Of a stretch of 64,000 nt of DNA, positions 56,834 through 64,000 are shown piece after piece. Every line of letters starts with the position of its first letter. Position 1 is the first letter of the stretch. This DNA comes from Pseudomonas sp. A-RE-19. Lineage in GTDB: Bacteria; Pseudomonadota; Gammaproteobacteria; Pseudomonadales; Pseudomonadaceae. The DNA lies in assembly GCF_019956555.1 (NCBI RefSeq), contig NZ_JAHBDQ010000011.1:291144-355143 (forward strand). The letters are read 5' to 3'. The notes under the pieces are model-generated. The model did no database searches. It was given only the letters and a program-made list of their open reading frames with translations, and was not told the DNA's origin. The position numbers and the translations under genes are program-made.

Positions 56834-57251
56834 TGCAGTTTTTCGCAATCTGTTTTTGTGTCTCGCTAATGCGCTCCTGACGTTGTTGATCATTCAGGCG
56901 GCGCGTCTCGCCGTCGACCTCTTCCCGTAATCGCGGATTATTTTGCAGTTGCGCCAGATTCGTTCGGGCCTGTTCGCAGAACGCCTTCAACTGGGCTTGC
57001 TGCTCGGCGACCTGCTTTTTCACTTTGTTGTCGATGGCTCGTTGATCGCCTATGACGTTGCTGCGCGTTGGCACGCTCGGTTTGCCGACGGGCGGGGCGG
57101 GCGTCACCATGAGCGTGGCTTCGCGGCCTTGAGGCGGCTGTGCATCGAAATGGGTAACGCCCTGGGCATCGACCCATTTGTAGATCTGACCTGCCATGCA
57201 CAAAGGGCTCAGGCCAATCAGCAGGACAGCGGTGGAGAGGATGGTTCGCAT
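56829..57251 (-). CDS. DUF4124 domain exported protein
   Basis: 140 residues: signal peptide (1-20), a DUF4124 core with QIYKWVDAQGVTHFDAQPP, and a coiled C-terminal tail rich in Gln/Arg (RRLNDQQRQERISETQKQI). DUF4124 is related to the envelope-stress and cell-envelope proteins of pseudomonads but has no known role. The stop TAG at 56829-56831 lies within the end of the inverted repeat. Confidence 0.8.
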   Translation of the reverse strand: MRTILSTAVLLIGLSPLCMAGQIYKWVDAQGVTHFDAQPPQGREATLMVTPAPPVGKPSVPTRSNVIGDQRAIDNKVKKQVAEQQAQLKAFCEQARTNLAQLQNNPRLREEVDGETRRLNDQQRQERISETQKQIAKNCM

Positions 57252-57652
57252 GCCATTTCCTTGTCATGGGTGCGCAATTGAAGCTAACACAGTTGCGGTT
57301 TAAAGGTTTTTTCTTGCGTTCTCATGCGCTTAGTTCGAATAAAGCACATTGACGGCTTGACTTGCGATGGGCGAAACAGAAGAATCCAAAGTCCGCTGTA
57401 GAGGGACTGCCAGAAGCAGACCCACTCGGTAGATCATGAGGCGCACACCCGCGCCGACCTGTTACACCCGCAACGCGTTACCTCGCGCTGGGTGGGAAAG
57501 GCCCGCAACACTTGGGACGATCCCAATACTTGCTCAGTCAGTGCTGACGTAGTCGGCGACCACCGTCGCTCATGCTCTGCCGAGAAGTAAACCTATTAAG
57601 ACCCGTCCTCTTTGAATGTGGGCGGTATTCTGGCGTTTTAGAGGTGAACAAC
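57252..57652 (+). other. Leader region before ilvI
   Basis: 401 bases without a recognised gene. Small hairpins are visible, for instance TTGGGA-CGA-TCCCAA at 57512-57526 and GTCAG-TG-CTGAC near 57537-57548, and a frame in phase with ilvI opens at ATG 57572 without a stop. Upstream part includes the promoter region of the divergent DUF4124 gene. No known riboswitch is recognised. Confidence 0.4.
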
Positions 57653-59377
57653 GTGGAGCTTTTATCTGGCGGTGAGATGCTCGTCCGCTTTTTGCGTGAC
57701 GAAGGCGTCAAATATATCTACGGGTACCCGGGTGGTGCTCTTCTTCATGTCTATGATGCCTTGTTCAAAGAACCGGAAGTGACCCACATCCTGGTTCGTC
57801 ACGAGCAGGCTGCGACCCATATGGCTGACGGCTATGCCCGTGCCACCGGTAAAGCCGGCGTGGTACTGGTGACCTCCGGCCCGGGCGCAACCAACGCCAT
57901 CACCGGTATTGCCACGGCCTACATGGACTCCATTCCGATGGTGGTCATTTCTGGCCAGGTGCCCAGCACCATGGTAGGCACCGATGCATTCCAGGAAACC
58001 GACATGATCGGTATCTCCCGGCCAATCGTGAAGCACAGCTTCATGATCAAGCATGCGTCGGAAATCCCGGAAGTCATGAAGAAAGCGTTCTACCTGGCGC
58101 AATCCGGTCGTCCTGGTCCGGTCGTTGTCGATATCCCGAAAGACATGACCAACCCGGCCGAGAAGTTCGAATACATCTTCCCGAAAAAAGCCAAGCTGCG
58201 TTCCTACAGCCCGGCCGTTCGCGGTCACTCCGGGCAAATCCGCAAGGCGGCAGAAATGCTCCTGGCGGCCAAGCGTCCTGTGCTTTATGCAGGCGGCGGC
58301 GTGATTCTCGGTGGTGGCTCCGCGCCGCTGACCGAGCTGGCGAAGATGCTCAACCTGCCAGTGACCAATACCCTGATGGGCCTGGGTGCCTACCCTGGCA
58401 CTGACCGTCAGTTCATCGGCATGCTCGGCATGCATGGCAGCTACACCGCCAACCTGACGATGCACCATGCCGACGTGATTCTTGCGGTCGGTGCGCGTTT
58501 TGACGATCGTGTGATCAACGGCCCGGCCAAATTCTGTCCGAATGCCAAGATCATCCACATCGACATCGACCCTGCTTCGATCTCCAAGACCATCAAGGCA
58601 GACGTGCCTATCGTTGGCCCGGTCGAGAGCGTCCTGACCGAAATGGTCGCGATCCTCAAGGAAATCGGCGAGACCCCGAACAAGGAGTCCGTTGCCAGCT
58701 GGTGGAAGCAAGTTGATGAGTGGCGCGGTGACCGCGGTCTGTTCCCTTACGACAAGGGCGACGGCAGCGTGATCAAGCCTCAGACCGTGATCGAAACCCT
58801 GTGCGAAGTGACCAAGGGCGACGCCTTTGTGACCTCCGACGTGGGTCAGCATCAGATGTTCGCGGCGCAGTACTACAAGTTCAACAAACCGAACCGCTGG
58901 ATCAACTCCGGTGGCCTGGGCACCATGGGCTTCGGTTTTCCGGCGGCCATGGGCATCAAGCTGAGCTTCCCGGATGACGACGTCGCCTGCGTAACAGGCG
59001 AGGGCAGCATCCAGATGAACATTCAGGAACTGTCGACCTGCCTGCAATACGGTTTGCCGGTAAAAATCGTCATCCTGAACAATGGCGTGCTGGGTATGGT
59101 TCGCCAGTGGCAGGACATGAGTTATGGCAGCCGTCACTCGCACTCCTACATGGAATCGCTGCCTGACTTCGTCAAACTGGCAGAGGCCTATGGTCACGTT
59201 GGCGTGCGCATCACCGACTCGAAGGATTTGAAGTCGAAGATGGAGGAGGCGTTCGCCATGAAAGATCGCCTGGTGGTTATCGATATCTCGGTTGACACCA
59301 GCGAGCACGTCTACCCGATGCAGATCAAAGACGGCTCCATGCGCGATATGTGGCTGAGCAAGACGGAGCGTACTTAA
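57653..59377 (+). CDS. ilvI: Acetolactate synthase large subunit
   Basis: 574 residues. First common step of valine, leucine and isoleucine synthesis. Thiamine diphosphate enzyme: [36 protein letters not shown] (with the catalytic Glu), the central FAD/ThDP domains and the GDG motif region [19 protein letters not shown]. Start is the GTG at 57653 with AGAGGTGA before it. Overlaps nothing; ilvH follows in two bases. Confidence 0.96.
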   Translation: MELLSGGEMLVRFLRDEGVKYIYGYPGGALLHVYDALFKEPEVTHILVRHEQAATHMADGYARATGKAGVVLVTSGPGATNAITGIATAYMDSIPMVVISGQVPSTMVGTDAFQETDMIGISRPIVKHSFMIKHASEIPEVMKKAFYLAQSGRPGPVVVDIPKDMTNPAEKFEYIFPKKAKLRSYSPAVRGHSGQIRKAAEMLLAAKRPVLYAGGGVILGGGSAPLTELAKMLNLPVTNTLMGLGAYPGTDRQFIGMLGMHGSYTANLTMHHADVILAVGARFDDRVINGPAKFCPNAKIIHIDIDPASISKTIKADVPIVGPVESVLTEMVAILKEIGETPNKESVASWWKQVDEWRGDRGLFPYDKGDGSVIKPQTVIETLCEVTKGDAFVTSDVGQHQMFAAQYYKFNKPNRWINSGGLGTMGFGFPAAMGIKLSFPDDDVACVTGEGSIQMNIQELSTCLQYGLPVKIVILNNGVLGMVRQWQDMSYGSRHSHSYMESLPDFVKLAEAYGHVGVRITDSKDLKSKMEEAFAMKDRLVVIDISVDTSEHVYPMQIKDGSMRDMWLSKTERT

Positions 59378-59379
59378 TC

Positions 59380-59871
59380 ATGCGGCACATTATTTCCTTG
59401 CTTCTGGAAAACGAACCGGGCGCTCTGTCTCGTGTAGTGGGTCTGTTCTCGCAGCGCAACTACAACATCGAAAGCCTGACCGTGGCACCCACCGAAGACC
59501 CGACCCTGTCGCGTCTGACGTTGACCACGGTCGGCCACGATGAAGTCATCGAGCAGATCACCAAGAACCTGAACAAGCTGATCGAAGTGGTAAAACTGGT
59601 CGACCTGTCGGAGAGTGCTCACATCGAGCGCGAACTGATGCTGGTCAAGGTCAAGGCCACCGGCGCCCAGCGCGCCGAGATCAAGCGCACCACCGATATT
59701 TATCGTGGGCAGATCGTTGATGTCAGCGCCAGCGTGTATACCGTTCAATTGACCGGTACCAGCGACAAGCTCGACAGCTTCATTCAATCGATCGGCACTG
59801 CCTCGATTCTGGAAACCGTACGCAGTGGCGTCACCGGGATTGCCCGCGGCGACAAAGTACTGAGCATCTAA
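59380..59871 (+). CDS. ilvH: Acetolactate synthase small subunit
   Basis: 163 residues: N-terminal ACT domain (HIISLLLENEPGALSRVVGLF, RNYNIESLTVAPTEDP) that binds valine for feedback control and a C-terminal domain (EIKRTTDIYRGQIVDVSAS). It joins IlvI in the holoenzyme. Confidence 0.97.
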   Translation: MRHIISLLLENEPGALSRVVGLFSQRNYNIESLTVAPTEDPTLSRLTLTTVGHDEVIEQITKNLNKLIEVVKLVDLSESAHIERELMLVKVKATGAQRAEIKRTTDIYRGQIVDVSASVYTVQLTGTSDKLDSFIQSIGTASILETVRSGVTGIARGDKVLSI

Positions 59872-60936
<1,065 letters not shown>

Positions 60937-60955
60937 GTCCCGAGCTTGAACGGAA

Positions 60956-60979
60956 AACGCGGCCTAGGCCGCGTTTTTT
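60956..60979 (+). terminator. ilvC terminator
   Basis: AACGCGGCC-TA-GGCCGCGTT followed by six T residues. Confidence 0.9.
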
Positions 60980-60999
60980 CGTTTGGATCCGCCGGTTCT

Positions 61000-61007
61000 G
61001 GTATAAA
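61000..61007 (+). promoter_or_regulatory. Possible pssA promoter (extended -10)
   Basis: TG-G-TATAAA (TATAAA at 61002-61007) lies 75 bases before pssA and after the ilvC terminator. No clear -35. Confidence 0.4.
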
Positions 61008-61082
61008 GCTGCATTGTTTGCGGCCGAACCGTCGTCCCAGACACCTGTCGAAACTTTCCACCCCGTTGCAAGGTAAATGTCC

Positions 61083-61940
61083 ATGAGCGAACGTCCCGAA
61101 GAGCCAAAGCAGGCTTCTGACGCCGAAAGCCTTCTGCCCATCGATGAACACATCGAAGAAGGGCATGACGCTGAAGGCCGTAAAGTCCGGCATCGTGGTA
61201 TCTATCTTCTGCCGAATCTGTTCACCACTGCGAACCTCTTCGCAGGGTTCTATTCCATCATCAACTCGATGAGCGCCCAGAGTGCCTTGAGTGCTGGTGA
61301 TACCATTGGCGCGAGCAAATATTTTGCGTTTGCCGCGATCGCGATTTTCGTTGCCATGGTGCTCGACGGCCTCGACGGTCGCGTTGCCCGTATGACCAAT
61401 ACCCAAAGCGCCTTCGGTGCCGAGTACGACTCGCTGTCGGACATGGTCGCCTTTGGGGTGGCGCCGGCCTTGCTGGCATTCGGCTGGGCCCTGGGCGATA
61501 TGGGCAAGGTCGGCTGGATGGTCGCCTTCATCTATGTGGCGGGGGCGGCATTGCGTCTGGCGCGTTTCAACACTCAGGTCGGCACTGCGGATAAACGCTA
61601 TTTCATCGGTCTGGCCAGCCCGGCCGCCGCCGGTGTGGTCGCGGGCATCGTCTGGGCATTCAGCGATTACGGCATTCAGGGTTCCAAGATGTCGTTCCTG
61701 GTTGCACTGATGGTCGCCGCCGCTGGCATGTTGATGGTCAGTAACATCAAGTACAACAGCTTCAAGGAGCTGGACTTGAAAGGGCGCGTTCCCTTTGTTG
61801 CGATTCTCGCGGTGGTGCTGGTATTCGCCGTGGTCTTCAGTGATCCGCCGCGCATCCTGCTGCTGGTTTTCCTCGGCTATGCGGCTTCTGGGCCGGTGCA
61901 GTACCTGTTACGTCTTCGTCGGCACAAAAAAGCCGAGTGA
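61083..61940 (+). CDS. pssA: CDP-diacylglycerol-serine O-phosphatidyltransferase
   Basis: 285 residues, multi-span membrane enzyme. The CDP-alcohol phosphotransferase signature DGLDGRVARMTNTQSAFGAEYDSLSD has all the metal-binding Asp residues (D-x2-DG-x2-AR...G-x3-D-x3-D). Makes phosphatidylserine, on the way to phosphatidylethanolamine. Start at 61083 is preferred because the AAGG site is nine bases away; 61077 is two codons upstream. Confidence 0.94.
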   Translation: MSERPEEPKQASDAESLLPIDEHIEEGHDAEGRKVRHRGIYLLPNLFTTANLFAGFYSIINSMSAQSALSAGDTIGASKYFAFAAIAIFVAMVLDGLDGRVARMTNTQSAFGAEYDSLSDMVAFGVAPALLAFGWALGDMGKVGWMVAFIYVAGAALRLARFNTQVGTADKRYFIGLASPAAAGVVAGIVWAFSDYGIQGSKMSFLVALMVAAAGMLMVSNIKYNSFKELDLKGRVPFVAILAVVLVFAVVFSDPPRILLLVFLGYAASGPVQYLLRLRRHKKAE

Positions 61941-62003
61941 TGTAATTTCCCTCATACTCCGCAGTCTATGGGTGCATCTGTCCTCCAAAGCTGCGGAGTT
62001 GCC

Positions 62004-63017
62004 ATGCTGATCAAAGTCCCCAAAGCGTCTGACTGTCATGAGTCGGACGTCACGCCTGAATCCCTCTACCTTTCTCGTCGCAGTGTATTAGGTGCCGCCG
62101 TTGCCGGTCTGGCTGTAAGCAGTCTGCCGCGTTGGGCCAGTGCCGACGATGTTGCGCGTTATGCTGATGTCTTGCCTGGCAAGGCACCGTCCTGGTTTGC
62201 CGAAAAGCTTCCTTCTACCCAATGGGGGGCGGTCAACGTCAAAGACGAGGCGATCACACCTTTCAAGGACGCTACCCACTACAACAACTTCTATGAGTTC
62301 GGTACCGATAAAGGTGATCCCGCGGCCAACGCCGGTGCGCTGAAAACCGAACCCTGGAGCGTGGTGGTGGACGGGGAGGTGGGTAAACCAGGGCGGTATG
62401 CGCTGGAAGACTTCATGAAGCCTTATCAGTTGGAGGAACGCATTTATCGTCTTCGCTGCGTGGAGGCCTGGTCGATGGTCATTCCGTGGATCGGTTTCCC
62501 CATTTCTGCCTTGCTCAAAGAAGTCGAGCCTACGTCCAAGGCCAAGTTCATTCGCTTCGAAACCTTGCAGGATCCCAAAACCATGCCCGGGCAGCGTTCC
62601 GGTTTTGCCCTGATCGACTGGCCTTATGTAGAAGGGCTGCGTCTGGATGAGGCAATGAATCCGTTGGCGATTCTTGCTGTAGGCATGTATGGACGTGAGT
62701 TGCCGAATCAGAACGGTGCGCCACTGCGTCTGGTGGTGCCTTGGAAGTACGGCTTCAAGAGCATTAAATCCATCGTGCGGATCAGCCTGGTCAGCGAGCA
62801 GCCGAAAACTACCTGGCAGAGTATCGCCTCGGATGAGTATGGCTTTTATGCGAACGTGAACCCGACAGTCGATCACCCGCGTTGGACCCAGGCGCGTGAG
62901 CGGCGTTTGCCGAGCGGTCTGTTCAAGCCAAATGTCCGTGACACTCAAATGTTCAACGGCTATTCGGATGAAGTGGCTTCTTTATATGCAGGGCTCGATT
63001 TGCGGAAGAATTACTGA
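62004..63017 (+). CDS. msrP: Protein-methionine-sulfoxide reductase catalytic subunit MsrP
   Basis: 337 residues. Periplasmic molybdopterin enzyme that repairs oxidised methionine. Twin-arginine signal [18 protein letters not shown] (residues 22-40) and the cofactor Cys in [45 protein letters not shown] is the standard C-terminal motif. Start overlaps nothing upstream; TGATG with msrQ. Confidence 0.96.
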   Translation: MLIKVPKASDCHESDVTPESLYLSRRSVLGAAVAGLAVSSLPRWASADDVARYADVLPGKAPSWFAEKLPSTQWGAVNVKDEAITPFKDATHYNNFYEFGTDKGDPAANAGALKTEPWSVVVDGEVGKPGRYALEDFMKPYQLEERIYRLRCVEAWSMVIPWIGFPISALLKEVEPTSKAKFIRFETLQDPKTMPGQRSGFALIDWPYVEGLRLDEAMNPLAILAVGMYGRELPNQNGAPLRLVVPWKYGFKSIKSIVRISLVSEQPKTTWQSIASDEYGFYANVNPTVDHPRWTQARERRLPSGLFKPNVRDTQMFNGYSDEVASLYAGLDLRKNY

Positions 63018-63637
63018 TGCGATATCCCTTCTGGCGTATTGGTGTCTTCATCGCTGCATCGATTTGGCCGCTGCTTTGGTTGTATCAAGCCTGGGCGGAT
63101 GTACTGGGGCCTGATCCGGGCAAAGTGCTGGTTGACCGCTTGGGGCTGGGGACGCTGGTCCTGCTGCTTATCACGTTAAGCATGACGCCTTTGCAGAAGC
63201 TCACCGGTTGGGCGGGGTGGATTGCTGTCAGGCGGCAATTGGGTTTGTGGTGTTTCGCTTATGTGGTTCTGCATTTGAGCGGTTATACGGCGTTCATTCT
63301 TGGCTTTGATTGGTCGCAGCTGGGGGTTGAGTTGGCCAAGCGGCCGTACATTATTGTCGGAACGCTAGGGTTTCTGTGTTTGTTGGCATTGGCGGTTACC
63401 TCCAATCGCTACAGTCAGCGGCGTTTGGGTTCTCGCTGGAAGAAGTTGCATCGGTTGGTCTATGTGATTCTCGGGCTCGGATTACTGCATATGTTGTGGA
63501 TCGTTCGTGCCGACCTGAAGGAGTGGGCGATCTATGCTTCTATAGGTGCGTTGTTATTGGTCTTGAGATTGCCGCCTGTAACCCGCCGGATTCCACGTTT
63601 AATCGCCAGAAAGGCACCTTCTGCCAGAAAAGCGTAA
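63017..63637 (+). CDS. msrQ: MsrQ haem-binding membrane subunit
   Basis: 206 residues with six membrane helices and haem-binding His in [16 protein letters not shown] and [19 protein letters not shown]. Passes electrons from quinones to MsrP. Its ATG overlaps the msrP stop. Confidence 0.95.
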   Translation: MRYPFWRIGVFIAASIWPLLWLYQAWADVLGPDPGKVLVDRLGLGTLVLLLITLSMTPLQKLTGWAGWIAVRRQLGLWCFAYVVLHLSGYTAFILGFDWSQLGVELAKRPYIIVGTLGFLCLLALAVTSNRYSQRRLGSRWKKLHRLVYVILGLGLLHMLWIVRADLKEWAIYASIGALLLVLRLPPVTRRIPRLIARKAPSARKA

Positions 63638-63644
63638 TTAGAGG

Positions 63645-63672
63645 TTGACGGCAGATTCTGGAAGTCTATAAT
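63645..63672 (+). promoter_or_regulatory. rRNA operon promoter 1
   Basis: TTGACG (63645-63650), 16-base spacer, TATAAT (63667-63672), followed by TCGCCCC. Lies 8 bases past the msrQ stop. Confidence 0.65.
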
Positions 63673-63847
63673 TCGCCCCACTTCCGGCGCAGTCGAAACG
63701 GAAAACTCCTTGGTAAACAAAGAGTTACGCAGTTTTCGGCAGCGGTTACGCTTCAGTTCATCGAAGCCAGAAGGAGTTGAAAGAGCGGTGTTGTTTGGCT
63801 CTTTTGACGGTTCGATCTTCTCGGTCGAAAGCGGAGAAAAAGAGGTC

Positions 63848-63875
63848 TTGACAGCAGCGAGTAACGCTGTAGAAT
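63848..63875 (+). promoter_or_regulatory. rRNA operon promoter 2
   Basis: TTGACA (63848-63853), 16-base spacer, TAGAAT (63870-63875), GC discriminator (TCGCC). The spacer is flanked by ACAGC-N10-GCTGT. Confidence 0.75.
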
Positions 63876-63967
63876 TCGCCTCCCGCTAACGAGAGATCGG
63901 AAGCGCAAGTGGTTGAAGTTGTTAAAGATTTCCAAGCGAAACTTTGAAAACTTCTGAAAATAACCGC

Positions 63968-63995
63968 TTGACAGCAACAGAGGCTGCTGTAGAAT
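63968..63995 (+). promoter_or_regulatory. rRNA operon promoter 3
   Basis: TTGACA (63968-63973), 16-base spacer, TAGAAT (63990-63995), then GCGCG up to the window end. The 16S rRNA gene is expected just beyond the window; that is inference from the promoter type and the known order msrP-msrQ-rrn. Confidence 0.75.
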
Positions 63996-64000
63996 GCGCG

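Overview
The window is chromosomal DNA of a Pseudomonas, most likely of the P. fluorescens group. Gene content and order support this: pilS-bamD-rluD-pgeF-clpB, pilBCD-coaE-yacG, the cbrAB-crcZ-pcnB-folK-panBCD-pgi-acsA run, phu haem genes next to a PrrF sRNA, and mrcB-lpoP-ilvIHC-pssA-msrPQ leading into an rRNA operon. Paired REP elements of fluorescent pseudomonads occur at eight sites. No transposase, integrase, phage gene or CRISPR array was seen.

Layout. 1-7.2 kb: partial pilS, a small PP0621-family protein, bamD, then rluD, pgeF and clpB with a heat-shock type promoter. 7.3-7.9 kb: tRNA-Asn, tRNA-Pro, tRNA-Lys and a second identical tRNA-Pro. 8-11.6 kb: an EF-hand protein with HvfA-like EGKCG motifs, type II NADH dehydrogenase and small conserved proteins. 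11.6-17.6 kb: an accessory block (ion channel, AI-2E permease, aromatic-acid MFS transporter, OprD porin, DUF2790 protein, LysR regulator) that interrupts an older gene pair and leaves scars at both ends. 17.7-24 kb: CbiM-like permease, yacG, coaE, and type IV pilus assembly genes pilD, pilC, pilB and pilA. 24-31.5 kb: BON protein with a sigma-54 promoter, DUF2845, a large DUF748 protein, an RNA methyltransferase, acsA. 31.6-38 kb: pgi, panD, panC, panB, folK, pcnB. 38-43.4 kb: the CbrAB catabolic control system with the CrcZ sRNA and the small gene cbrX. 43.4-47.5 kb: gluQRS, dksA, aminotransferase, sfsA, Rieske protein. 47.6-50.6 kb: a reduced haem uptake locus (phuU, phuV, phuW but no phuS or phuT) and the Fur-controlled sRNA PrrF. 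50.7-57.3 kb: TfoX-domain protein, pentapeptide protein, kinase fusion, PBP1b with its activator LpoP, YqcC, DUF4124. 57.6-63.6 kb: ilvI-ilvH-ilvC, pssA, msrP-msrQ. 63.6-64 kb: tandem rRNA promoters.

Links between genes. PilS (with PilR outside the window) would drive the sigma-54 promoter seen before pilA, and PilB, PilC and PilD export and process that pilin. CbrA-CbrB activates the sigma-54 promoter of crcZ through TGTTAC sites seen here; CrcZ sequesters Hfq/Crc, and A-rich Hfq/Crc-type motifs sit at the starts of the MFS transporter, the OprD porin and acsA in this same window. Haem genes and PrrF are linked by iron control.

The most unusual points are a duplicated gene junction around the accessory block, two collapsed 20-24 codon genes whose stop codons overlap the next start, a haem importer without its binding protein, an orphan HvfA-like precursor fused to EF-hands, a BON gene with a textbook sigma-54 promoter and a palindromic upstream site, and a 100-bp perfect hairpin repeat that supplies the stop codon of a neighbouring gene. 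All functional statements rest on reading the sequence and on family knowledge; no database search was run.
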